Below, one piece after another: positions 1 to 10,386 of a stretch of DNA of 64,000 nt. The notes below the pieces were generated by a model that worked only from the letters and a program-made list of their open reading frames with translations, was not told the origin of the DNA and made no database searches. The position numbers and the translations under genes are program-made. This stretch comes from Glycine soja (Eukaryota > Streptophyta > Magnoliopsida > Fabales > Fabaceae), in assembly GCF_004193775.1 (NCBI RefSeq), contig NC_041004.1, positions 31,830,411-31,894,410 on the forward strand. The letters are read 5' to 3'. Position 1 is the first letter of the stretch; each line of letters begins with the position of its first letter.

Positions 1-1250
1 GCTTTATCAGAGAAGGGAGAAGAGTCTCCAGGTAATCCCCTCATTGCCTCACTCTCTCAAGTTCTTCCCTCTTCTCCCGCTTCCTCTCCTCTTTTTCTTC
101 TTCTCTTACGTTCTTCTCTTATTTATCTTTTTTTAGTCTGTAGCTTTGTTGTTTGTCTCGCCGGTGAGCTCCATGGTCCCCGACGAGATCTGTACATGCT
201 GATATCATCATTTCTTTTCTTGGTGCTTTATTTTGTTTCATGAATTTTTTCGCATTCTGTCATCCTTTTCTTCTTTTTCTATTTTTCTTCTTTTTCTGTT
301 TTTCAGTGAAGCCTCGGGATTTTTTTTCTTGGTGCCTCCGTCGCGTTGTCGTCGTTGCCCTCGTGGTGGCCTTATGCCGTTGGGCCATGTACCGATGGCA
401 CCAAGGAGGCATGCCACCCTTTGTGGAGGTACTCCTCCTTTCACACCGTTTAAAGGCTGGAACACCTAGGGTTTTCCAACCCTATTGTCTAATTACGAGT
501 TGGGCCGGGTTTCCCTGACCTGGTTCCAACCCTAGCCCAATAAACAAAAAAATGAAAAAAAAAAGAAAGAAAACAAAATAATATGCTGGTGGCCTTGGTT
601 TGTTAAGCTTGAAATAAGCAGTGTTGTTTACACAATTCCTTTAACACATACAACCTCTTTCCTTTTGGGCCTAGCCAGTTGCTGTTAAGTCTGAAATAAA
701 ATCAAAATTGCTATATACACTTACCTTTTTTATACATACATTTTTTTTTCATTTTGGACCTAGCCCATTTTGTGAAGTCAAAATAAGATCAATACTACTA
801 GCTTCACCCCTTTCTTCATGTTTGCACCCTTGCCACCAAGGCTGCTGACCAGGCCCACCATGTTAGCATTTTGTCAGTGTTGTCTAAGTCAAAGCCAACT
901 TATGACCTTGACTTAAAAAATAAATAAATAAATTATAATAATAAGTAGGTAAATTTATAAGCGGTTCTTTAGCTTATTTTATTCTTTCAGCTGTCTCTAT
1001 TATTTTCTTTATTTTTCAATTTGAGTGTCTTTTTATCATTGCCTGATTAGTTAGTTTAATTAATAATGTGTTGTAAGTATTTCGTTACTGATTTATTTTA
1101 CTTCCCCCGTATTTCAATCCCGCATCCTTAATTACCAAGTGTACTCCCCACTTATATTCTATCTCTTTCTATTCTTATTCTATTTATTTGATTGCATAGC
1201 ACTATGTCAATTATTTATTTATTTTTGCAAATCCGCATTAGTATTCTTTT
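1..1250. other. Intergenic, pyrimidine-rich then AT-rich
   Basis: No supported gene. Positions 60-320 are strongly CT-rich, so the short open frames there (about 78-92 codons in two frames) are low-complexity artefacts. The composition could suit a 5' leader running out of the left edge, but no splice or coding signal supports that. Confidence 0.5.
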
Positions 1251-1264
1251 GTACACGCTTACGT

Positions 1265-1790
1265 TACGTGCACTCCATCGTAGGTCACTCCATCCTAGGT
1301 CTTCAACTTGGTTGGTGGGATTTCAATAACGTGAGTAAATTTTGTGAATGTCATTTTGAGTCTCCGACTTGCTTGACTTCACAAAGTTTACTACAAAACT
1401 AATTTTTTTTCCTAAAAAGGTAAAAATTTTCAAATAACTCAATTGTCATTTTTCGCGTTTTACGCACTCCATGATGAGTTTTTGGCTTGCTTGGTGGTGT
1501 TTCAATAACGCGTGAGTAAATTTTGTGAATGTCATGTTAGGTCTTCGACTTGCTTAACTTCGCAAAATTTCACAAAACTCAAGTCTTTTCTAAAAAAAGG
1601 TAAAATTCTCAAATAAATGATCACTCAATTTTCCCTTTTCACGTTCTGCACCCTCTATGTTGGGTCTCCGATTTGCTTGGTGATGTTTCAATAAAGTGTG
1701 AGTAAATTTTGTGAATGCCATGCCAGGTCTCCAACTTACTTGAATTCACAAAGTTAACCACAAAACTAAAATCTTTCAAAATAATAATAA
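1265..1790. repeat. Three tandem copies of a ~180-186 bp repeat
   Basis: A block containing TTTCAATAAC, then GTGAGTAAATTTTGTGAATG, then a 'tctccgacttgctt' stretch and 'cacaaagttt..caaaact' recurs at about 1321, 1500 and 1686. The spacing is about 180 and 186 bp, and the copies have drifted by substitutions and small indels. No coding capacity is seen. It may be a short satellite patch or an internal repeat of a decayed element. Confidence 0.75.
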
Positions 1791-2271
1791 TAAAATAAAA
1801 TAAAATCAACCCAACACATAAGTTTTTTTTCTTACAAAGAACTACATAAGTCTGATTTTCTCATTACACCTAGGGATACATAGAAGCAAGGGCAAACCCC
1901 TTGTCGACCTAAAAAACTAAAAAAAAAGTCTGATTACCTCGCTAGCTTTCTTTTTCTAAATAAACAAAAATATAACAAACATAATTAATGTTCTCAAGGG
2001 AAGATAAATAATTGAAAAGTCACTTTATTTTTAGCACACTCAATTAAAGGCTATGACTTCATGACAGGCACGTGGGGTCCTAACACCTTCCCCGCACGTA
2101 AACGACTCTCGAATCTTTTTTTTTTCCAAATCGTATACCATTCCTTATCTTCTTGATTTTCTCAACGTTTTCCTTAAATAAATGTTGGTGACAACTCAAA
2201 TTTTCCTTTTTTATGTGAAACAATTTATATAATTTTATCTTGTCATCCCGTTGTGGTCCACGTTGTGACAA
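1791..2271. other. Intergenic; possible decayed LTR remnant
   Basis: No gene. Around 2065-2200 the wording (a 'ccttccccgcacgta' tract, later 'ggtgacaactc') resembles the leader near the primer-binding site of Ogre/Tat-type gypsy elements, but the match is from memory and degraded. It directly abuts the inverted gypsy LTR fragment that follows. Confidence 0.3.
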
Positions 2272-2640
2272 TAGGAGTGGAATGGAGCTACGGGTCTTTG
2301 TTTGTAGGGGTTGTTATAGCCTTTACAATTAATTATTGGCTTGTAGATAATAGTTGGTAGCTTATAGATAATGTTAGAGATAATATGTAGAATAAAGATA
2401 AAAAAAAAGTAGTAGATAATTGTATCTTATAGATAATATGTGGCCTTGTAGATAATCGACTATCTACCAAGAGATAAAGAAGTAACAATATATTCAAATA
2501 TTAAGAGGTTAAAGATAATCTACTGGTTGGGGAACCCGACTGCTAAGGGTCGAACGTTTGTGATTCTGTGCTAGGGTTGACATGGAAGGTTGACACATGT
2601 CTCTGAGTACCACATAGGATGTCACATGTATTTTTTGTTA
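2272..2640 (-). mobile_element. Inverted Ty3/gypsy LTR fragment
   Basis: The reverse complement aligns along its length with the 5' LTR of the gypsy element at 29861-30513 (region about 29880-30235). Shared words include CCCCTACAAACAA, 'ttatctctaacattat', 'ccttagcagtc' and 'gagacatgtgt', in the same order. Only the first half of the LTR is present and the TATA-box part is missing, so it is a truncated LTR and not a clean solo LTR. No target duplication was found. Confidence 0.8.
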
Positions 2641-3357
2641 AAGAATTTAAAAAAATAGTTTGCATGAAAATGGATAATTAATCTATTAGCTATACTTTAT
2701 ACTATAAAAGTAAGTCCAGCCAAGTGTCAACATATAGTGCATCATGTGTCGGATTAGTATTTTAGAAAGTTTTAACTAGTAAGTAACACATGTATTTGCA
2801 CTGATCGTTCCGTTATATTTTGTTTTTTTTCTTTTGTTTTAGTTAACAAAATTGTAATTAGATTAAGAAGTAAACTTTTCTTTTGAATGTTAGAAAAAAA
2901 TATAATTTGAGATAAATTAATAATACAAAGTAGGGTAGACCTTAGTTGGGGTGAATTAAAGTTTTAATGGATGTAGGAATGGCAATAATTTGAACGCAAA
3001 TATGTAATTTAAATATAGTTATTATTATACTTCATTATTTACAATATTATAATATATAATTAAAAATGCCCTAAAGTACAGTAGGAATTACATAACTTAA
3101 TTATGAAAACACCAGCCAAGGCATTGGTAATACTTGGTGTTAAACTTTAGTTCAATCTTGTACTTTTGTGATGAGGGCAATGTTTGATAAGGTGTGTAGT
3201 AATCTAAAACCGATGTGGTCACGCTGAGCAATATTTGTTTGCAATGCTTGCTTTCCATATGCATTGATAACCTACAACATATAGTGTGGAATTAAAATAG
3301 TAACAATAGTTGTTTTTCATTTTCATTGTCTAGAACAAACAAAAAAAATTGTTACCT
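2641..3357. other. AT-rich intergenic, nothing recognised
   Basis: No open frame with protein-like composition, no repeat or RNA gene seen. Confidence 0.5.
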
Positions 3358-3425
3358 CACTACCACAAAAATGATCTTCTACGACGTAGTTTTTACGACG
3401 GTTGTACAAAAATCGATGTCGTAAG
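3358..3425 (+). mobile_element. CACTA-type terminus (remnant)
   Basis: The sequence CACTACCACAAAAATG is followed by subterminal palindromic words ('ctacgacgtagtttttacgacgg', 'atcgatgtcgtaag'), the typical start of a plant CACTA/En-Spm element. No matching TAGTG end with a 3 bp target duplication was found downstream before the MULE, so it is probably a truncated or non-autonomous copy. Confidence 0.5.
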
Positions 3426-3520
3426 ACCGTGAGCAAAGAAAGAAGGAAGGGATTCAAAATTCCCATGAAACTAACGCATTCCAGAATTCAATCAACCTAA
3501 CGTCCAAGAAATTGAGTAAA

Positions 3521-4643
3521 GATTTGGTAGATGACAAAAATGGCCTCCAATTGAATAGGTGTCACAAATATGTTGAGGCTAAAATGGTATTTTTGCTAGC
3601 CTAAATATTTTATAGAAGATAGTGGATTAATCAATTAAGATTTATTAACATTAGTAAATAAGATAAGAATAAGGAAAATAAATTGAAAAGGAAATATGCT
3701 AGTTGTAAATTATTAATTCTTATACCAAAAACAACACATGTGAATTCAAAGATTAAAGCTGGACATTTATGTAAATTCTTCCCATTAGAAGTATTGATAG
3801 TTTTCACTTGAATTTCATCCAATTGCTTTAACCTTGATTTCTTAACACCTAACCCACATAAATAGAAACTCATAATTAGTGACAATAGCAACATTTGTTG
3901 CATCCTTCATAAAAAAGAAATTTCACATTAAAACCATCATGCCTTGATTCTACTAGGAATCATAACAGAATTTGGGTGAGATATTTTGTCAAACACCTTA
4001 TAAGCAAAATAGATTCCAACAATCTTTATAATTTTCCCACCAATAAAATGACCTTCAAGACATAAACACAATAATAAATTGTCAAAAGATCAATAGTTTA
4101 AAACAATAAAGAATGTCAATTTTACAAAAATCAATGGCACACATGATCAAAGAAAGTGAAAAAAAATCTGAAATTGAATAGCAATCTCAATCCTTATGTC
4201 TATTGATGGAGTGGGAGAAGGAAGCATGGAAGAGAGAGAGAAAGAGAGAGACTAAGGCTATTTCTTTTAGAAGAATAAAAGTATTATTGAGCGGCGATGG
4301 TGATGGGAAAATGTTGTTTGGTGGTGGTTGGAGTTTGGTCACGGTGGATGAAGGGTGGGAGGAGATGGTTTTGGTTGGAGATGATGAAGCGTGACGATGG
4401 TGGTGCGACAGTGCTATTTGGTGGTGATCAGAGGTTGGTCATGCTGGGGAGTTGGCGATTATGGTGGTGCGGTGACTTTTAAGGGAGATTGTGGTGATTG
4501 AGTGAGATTGGTATTATTGGAGGAGTGAGTAAAGATTTGATAGAAGACAAAAATGATCTCCAAATAGACATGTGTCACAAATATGTTGTGGCTAAAATAA
4601 TATTTATGCTAGCCTAAACATATATAGAAGATAGTAAATCGTT
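3521..4643. repeat. Direct-repeat pair, ~115 bp, ~1 kb apart
   Basis: Copy 1 is at 3521-3637 and copy 2 at 4524-4643. Both contain GAGTAAAGATTTG(G/A)TAGA, GTGTCACAAATATGTTG, 'ggctaaaat' and 'gctagcctaaa', then 'atagaagatagt'. The spacer (3640-4520) has AG-rich and GGTGGT-rich stretches with no believable protein. The pair could be degenerate terminal repeats of a small element; no primer-binding site or target duplication was seen. Confidence 0.6.
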
Positions 4644-4649
4644 TAATTT

Positions 4650-5745
4650 TTTCTTTTATCTTTACCTATCTTTCTTTTTAGTTTTGCCTTTTTTTTAAGG
4701 TTCTCTTTTTCCCTTTTTATATTTTTTTTCTTTTCTCTTACCATTTTTTAAATTTTTCTTCTTTTTTATGCTTTTTTACGTTTTATTTTTCTTTCTTTTT
4801 GTCTTTCCTTTTATGTTTTTTATTTCTTTATTTCTTTTATGTTTTTCTTTCTTTTTTCCTTTTATTTTATTTTAATGTTTTATTTTTTATTTACAGTTTT
4901 ATAATTTTTATATATGAGAAAACAAGTTATGAAGTAACAGTATAATATTTTATTGATTTTTATATTAAGTACCTTTAAGTCATAATTATTTCTAATTTTT
5001 AATTAAATATCTTCTTCAATTCAATTGAATATTTTATTTTTTAAGAATACGCATTAAAAAGAATAATTGTAAGAACAATTTTAAATTTAAACATATTTTA
5101 TGAAAAAAAAACTCATTCTTTTTATTTTCATACAATGTCTTATAATAACTAAAATTTTATTTTATTTAAATTATATTATTTTTTATGTGTTTTATGTTGT
5201 ATTTATATTTATCTATTTACCCATCCATCTATTATTTTTATTGTTACATATTAAAGTTCTTTCCTTACTCACTCTTGTCCACCAAGTGGCAATGCGTGGT
5301 TAATTTTTTCCCGCCCAATATTACAAGGAACTATTTCTTATTCGTTTTTTAATACTCGCATGAATCAAAATAGCATGATTAATGTTTAGTCAAATATAAT
5401 TATTTTGGTCATATATAATTATTTAAAAATATTAATTACTTATTATTATGTAACATTTCTGTAAGAAATTTTGATTAGGCAAAAAACGGTCCGCATAATT
5501 TAGACAATTAGTATATAGGGGAATACTTTTATTAAATTTACTTAAAAACCGTATAAAATTATTTTAAATAATTTCATAAAAAAAATTTATTGATTAATAT
5601 TTACAACATGATGTTATAATTTTCTTACTAAACATTTTATTAAATTTAAGTGGATATCGTATATAATTTTTATGTTTTAGATTTATATGTTATTTTTTGG
5701 GAATTTGATCAACATAAATTTTTTTTTAAAAAAAAAACTAGATAT
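4650..5745. other. Very AT-rich intergenic, T-tract rich
   Basis: Long runs of 'tttctttt' and 'ttatttt' words with no gene. The 67-codon frame at 5100 is low-complexity hydrophobic and not credible. Confidence 0.5.
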
Positions 5746-5811
5746 CACTTTAGGGTGGTGTAGACTAAATGATTCTTGTCCTATACACTTTAGGGTGATG
5801 TAGACTAAATG
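5746..5811. repeat. Target-site tandem repeat and left MULE target duplication
   Basis: A roughly 40 bp unit (cactttagggtg[g/a]tg, tagactaaatg, attcttgtcctata) occurs once complete at 5746-5785 and again from 5786. The second unit is cut at ACTAAATG (5804-5811), where the MULE begins. Its continuation (attcttgtcctata) resumes after ACTAAATG at 20735-20742 on the other side, giving an 8 bp target duplication. Confidence 0.85.
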
Positions 5812-6121
5812 AGGCAAATTTACTGTAGGGGGCAGTTTTAAAAACTATTTACGGATTGGGGTATGTTTTAAAAGTATTAACGGAAAATGTTTGTTATGTG
5901 GGTGGAATCCGCCATAGCCACTGGCGAGAGAGCTTAACCCGCCATAGCCACTGGCGGCAAAGTTGAACCCGTCACTGCCAGTAGCGTTACAGGCCACGTA
6001 GGAGAGGAGAGAGGAGAGAGGAGAGTGTCGCCTTTTGCATTGGCGACACACCTCCACGTTGGATCCGCCATCAGGACTGGCGATACAGCCTCATCCAAGC
6101 CCGCCATTCGTGCTGGCGAGA
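5812..6121 (+). repeat. MULE left terminal inverted repeat
   Basis: About 310 bp matching the reverse complement of 20461-20734 with indels. Its inner two-thirds contains six small perfect or near-perfect hairpins of the form CGCCA-loop-TGGCG: 5910-5926, 5940-5956, about 5971-5985, 6027-6047, 6066-6082 and 6102-6120. A purine-rich GAGAGGAGA run (6002-6025) is expanded here relative to the right end. Confidence 0.9.
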
Positions 6122-6239
6122 TAGGTGCATCTCGTGATAGCTTGCAGTGTTGCAGATGGCAATTAGGCTTACAACTTTTACAGTATTAGGGTTGCATGCA
6201 TGGATTGAAAACGCAGAGTAGGCTTAACTTAAATTTTTA

Positions 6240-6368
6240 CGCAAACTTCTCTTCTCTTCTCCAAGCTTTCTTCTTTCTCCTTTATTGAGTTTCAGTGAGT
6301 GAGAGTGTGTACGTGTGTGCTGCACTTCCATTGTTTTGCTGTGTATTTGTCTTCCATAATTCATTCCT
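6240..6368 (+). promoter_or_regulatory. Probable 5' UTR exon of the MULE plant-mobile-domain gene
   Basis: A CT-rich leader (cttctcttctccaagctttc) ends at a strong splice donor, GTAAGTGG, at 6370. The first coding exon begins after an acceptor (tttgcag) ending at 8243, just before the ATG at 8249. This suggests a non-coding first exon and an intron of about 1.9 kb. No convincing TATA box was identified, so the start point is uncertain. Confidence 0.4.
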
Positions 6369-7382
6369 GGTAAGTGGTTTTCTTAAATAAGATTTATATA
6401 TTCTGATTTATAATTTCCGTTGTTAATATTATAAAAATAATAGATTAGCTAGTATTAATAGGTATTGTAAATTTAGGTTAATTAGGATTAATATATATTG
6501 TAAGGTTAGGCTAGTTACTATGCTGTTTTTAATTTTTTATGTATTAATAGATATTTGAAGGTTAGGTTATTCTTAATTTTTATGTATTAATAGATATTTG
6601 AAGGTTAGGTTAGTTAGTTTGGTTTGTTGTATATATTTTTAGATATTATATATGTGATATAATATTATTAGCTTTAGAAATATTAGACACAGGTAATATA
6701 CCTAATATTAGGCAGACACACGTAATATATGTAATATTAGCTAGATGTAGAAATATTAGGCACACGTAATATTAGGTAGTTGTAGAAATATTTTTATTCA
6801 GCCACACTTATTATTAGCTTTAGAAATACTAGGCACACATAATATACGTAATATTAGCTAGTTGTAGGAAATATTAGGCACAAGTTAATTTAAGGTTTAA
6901 TTATATATTTGTAAATTTTAGGACAGACGTAAATTTTGTGTTTTTTTAATATTAGCTACCTGTAGAAATTTAAGCATTTCACACTTAACTCCATACAGGT
7001 AATTCCTTTGCTTTTGCTGAGTTTCATTGAGTTTCATTGAGTGTCTGCGCTGCTGGTGTTGGTTCCTTTGCTTTTGCTCAGTTTTTCTCTTCCATAATTC
7101 CATAATTTCTGGTAAGTGATTTTCTTAAATAACATTTATATATTATGATTTATATATTCTGTTGTTAATATTATAAAAATAACAGGTTAGCTAGTATTAA
7201 TAGGTATTGTAAGTTTAGGTTAATTAGGATTAATAGTTATTGTAAGTTTAGGTTAGTTACTATTATTAATAGGTATGCTGTTATTAATTTTTATGTATTA
7301 ATAGATATTTGAAGGTTAGGTTAGTTAGTATGAAAATATTATTTAGTTTGTAGTATATATTTTATTTTTAGATATTATATAT

Positions 7383-7434
<52 letters not shown>

Positions 7435-7470
7435 ACTTTAGTCAGCCACAACCAAAGGTATTATTAGGTT
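6345..7470 (+). repeat. Internal tandem duplication with ~742 bp offset
   Basis: The block starting 'cttccataattc..ggtaagtg.ttttctta' at 6350-6369 recurs at 7090-7111. It continues with 'gttgttaatattataaaaataa', 'gctagtattaataggtattgtaa', 'ttaggttaattaggattaat' and 'atgtattaatagatatttga' in the same order. The copy duplicates the splice-donor region of the leader exon, so two alternative donors now exist. It is also rich in 'aatattaggcaca' words repeated several times. Confidence 0.75.
7386..7431. repeat. (TA)n microsatellite, ~46 bp
   Basis: Uninterrupted TA dinucleotides within the putative long 5' intron of the MULE gene. Confidence 0.95.
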
Positions 7471-7779
7471 TAAAAATATTAGACACAGGTAATATTAGCC
7501 TTAGAAATATTAGGCAGAGGTAATATTAGGTAGCGGTAGAAATATTAGGCATAAATTAATATTAGCTTTAGGTACATATTTGTAAATTTCAGGTAGACAT
7601 AAATTTTTAGTTTTTGTAATATTAAGCATTTCACACGTAAATAAATAATTGTAATATTAGAGTGGCGTAAATTTGCCATATTAGTGTTATATTTTTGTAT
7701 GTTATATATAGATAGTATAGTTTTAAATAAATGAATTGATAAGTTAATATTGTTTGAGTTAATTATTTTTAGTTTTTAG

Positions 7780-7780
<1 letters not shown>

Positions 7781-7823
<43 letters not shown>
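7781..7823. repeat. (TA)n microsatellite, ~43 bp
   Basis: A second uninterrupted TA run in the same putative intron. Confidence 0.95.
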
Positions 7824-7831
<8 letters not shown>

Positions 7832-8248
7832 GATAAGATAGTGTTAGTTTTAGTTTGTAGGTTAATATTATTTGTTTTTGGAAATTTACGTTATTAAATG
7901 TATGATACATTGTACATTATTATTATTTTTGTATATATATTGTTTAAATAATTTTTTGCATTTTAATATTTGTTTGTATTATAATTAATTTGTTAGTCCA
8001 TATTTTATTCAATTATTTTTTTTAATTGTAGAAAAAAAATTATTTATTTAAAGTTTTCTTCATATGTATTTTAATTTATCTATAGAATATATTAAAAATT
8101 GGCCAGTTTGATTTTTTACAAATTTATTGTTATATATTTAATAATTTTTTTTATAAATGTGCGTAGTTTAATTTAATTTATATTATCTACAAATAATGTA
8201 TAGATTGATTTGTGAATTTATTGCATTATATTTTATTTTGCAGTAGCA

Positions 8249-10386
8249 ATGACATCTTCATCACATATTAACATTAAGTCTGGCCCCATCAATGCTGATG
8301 TATTATGGATGCAACCTAAGCATGTTTCAGAACATGTTTGGAATGGGGAAGAAGATCGGAAATTACATATCAGACGAGCTGTCCCCACGTATCAAGGGGA
8401 ATAACAAATTCCAGAGCAAAATTTTCCTTTTCTTCTACAATCTGGTTTTGCCTGAATTATCAAGATGGGATACTTAAAAATAAATGGCTCATTAATTAGT
8501 GCTCTGATAGAAAGATGGAGGCCGGAAACACATACATTTCACATGAGATGCGGAGATTGTACTATTACTCTCCAAGACGTCTCTGTATTGTTAGGTATAA
8601 GTGTGGATGGTTTACCATTAATCGGTCTAACAAATCTTGATTGGGCTGATTTATGTGAGGAATTATTGGGAGTCAGACCACAAGAAGGTGAAATTAAAGG
8701 TAGTTTGGTTAAATTAAGTTGGCTGGCTCACCATTTTGCACAAATAAATAACGACGACGATGAAGAACAAGTACGAAGGTTTGCCCGTGCATGGATACTG
8801 AGATTCATTGGAGGTGTCTTGTTCGTTGACAAAAGCAGTAACAAAGTTTCGCTAAGGTACCTTCAATTTTTACGTGACTTTGAAGAATGTGGTAGATTTG
8901 CATGGGGAGCTGCCGTACTTGGTTTTCTATACAGAGAGATGTGCAATGCCACCGATTATAAAACTAAATCAATCGGAGGTATGTGCATCTTATTACAAAT
9001 GTGGGCATGAGAACGATGTCCAACCTTGGCTCCAAAGAGGACTCCTTCCCAAGTAAAAAATACACCACTGGGGCACAGGTTAGTCATTTTTAACAGCGTC
9101 TTTCATTTCAATAGAATAAATGGTTTTAACATATATTAAATTTTAATCTTTGTAGGTGGCTACGACGTGGAAACCAATATATCGACAATGATGATGTGAG
9201 AGTTTTTCGTCGCAAGTTGGATATTATGAAACGTCATGAGGTAAGAACATGCTATTGTATTTGTAAAATAAAAAATTATGTTATTTTACTAAAATGTTCA
9301 CAACTATGTTGTTATATGCAATTTGTGTGGGAGCCGTACCCATCAACCGTTATATCATTGTTGCCTCCCGTTTGTTTAGTCGGAAGTCTCACGTGGTGCG
9401 CGGTGGTGCCACTAATTTGTTTCCAAGTTATTGAGTGGCACCAACCGGACAGAGTATTGAGACAATTTGGGATGCAACAACCAATTCCAGAGTCTTCTTC
9501 ACAACCCTTAAACATTCATGGCATAACATTAAAAGGGAAACATGACGAAAATTAGGGGCAATTGTTCGCCCCAATGATTCATCAGTGGAATAATCGCCAT
9601 GCATTTAGGGTCGACGCTTATCCCCGACAAGAAGGCCTATTGAGCTTTAACTCGGATTACATGGTCTGGTATAGGCGAAAGACAAAGATGTTTGTTGACC
9701 CACAAAATGCAAACACGACTACATTGGTATTTTTTAATTTTTTTGAATATTTAACTTGAACATTTTTTTAATGATGACCATTAATTTTGTGACCCTAATA
9801 ATTCCAGGCTGAAGTTGCGGAGATATTACAATACATGGTGTCTCCTCAAGGGAGGAATACATGGACAGTTGATGATCTCGTGCCTTATGTGGAAAAAATT
9901 ACAATTTTATCCGAAGAGCAAGAGAGAGTCACTGAGCTAGTGTCACATGGTCCTGCATCAGAGCTTCAATTTCCCGCATAACAGTTTCACATACTTCAGT
10001 CAAGTTTTGAAACTCAGGGCATAGACAGACGAAGGGAGACTATTGAAGCGGAAGAATATTCCCAACAAATGGCGGAGCGTGGCCATGGAATGTATTACAC
10101 GCCACAAACATTTGCTTAGTATCCGACACAGATGTATCAGTATCCTTTTCAGGGTCATCACACTGATACTTCTGCAAGCCAGCAATCGTTTGGTGGTGTT
10201 GCGGAAACACAAGCTCATTTTTCATGGCCCATAATGACCCCTTCACAGCAATATCATGGCCCAATTCCAACACCTAATGCCCCATTAGGAACACAATGGA
10301 ATGTACCGGGACAAATACCTAATACGAGTGACTTATTCGGTGTTGAAATGCGATCAATCCATCTTGCTATGGCTGGACTCAATTGA
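8249..10386 (+). pseudogene. Plant mobile domain (PMD) protein of the MULE, decayed
   Basis: The protein resembles plant mobile domain proteins (annotated as MAIN-like or 'serine/threonine phosphatase 7 long form homolog'). The PMD core is clear: exon 8249-9078 has GYLKINGSLISALIERWRPE, 'TFHMRCGDCTITLQDV', 'LLGISVDGLPL' and 'RFARAWILRFIGG'. Exon 9156-9240 has RVFRRKLDIMKRHE; exon ~9320-9726 has 'VWEPYPS' and 'VIEWHQPDRVLRQFG'; exon 9808-10386 is a Gln/Pro-rich tail. Breaks: stops near 8402 and 8452, TGA at ~9008, TAG at ~9553 (Trp expected), TAA at 9979 and TAG at 10118; the third acceptor reads CAA instead of CAG. There is no phosphatase domain. Transposon-borne PMDs have no settled function. 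The convergent transposase ends about 130 bp away. Confidence 0.85.

Noticed and set aside
240..518. Open frames of 78-92 codons at the left edge
   Set aside because: They come from CT-rich low-complexity DNA, overlap in several frames and on both strands, and show no domain or splice context.
4203..4482. Gly/Val/Trp-rich short frames
   Set aside because: They arise from GGTGGT and GATGGT repeats in two frames at once, without conserved features.
8465..9010. Host serine/threonine phosphatase gene
   Set aside because: Databases often label PMD proteins as phosphatase 7 long form homologues, but there is no phosphatase domain. The gene lies inside MULE terminal repeats and has stops.
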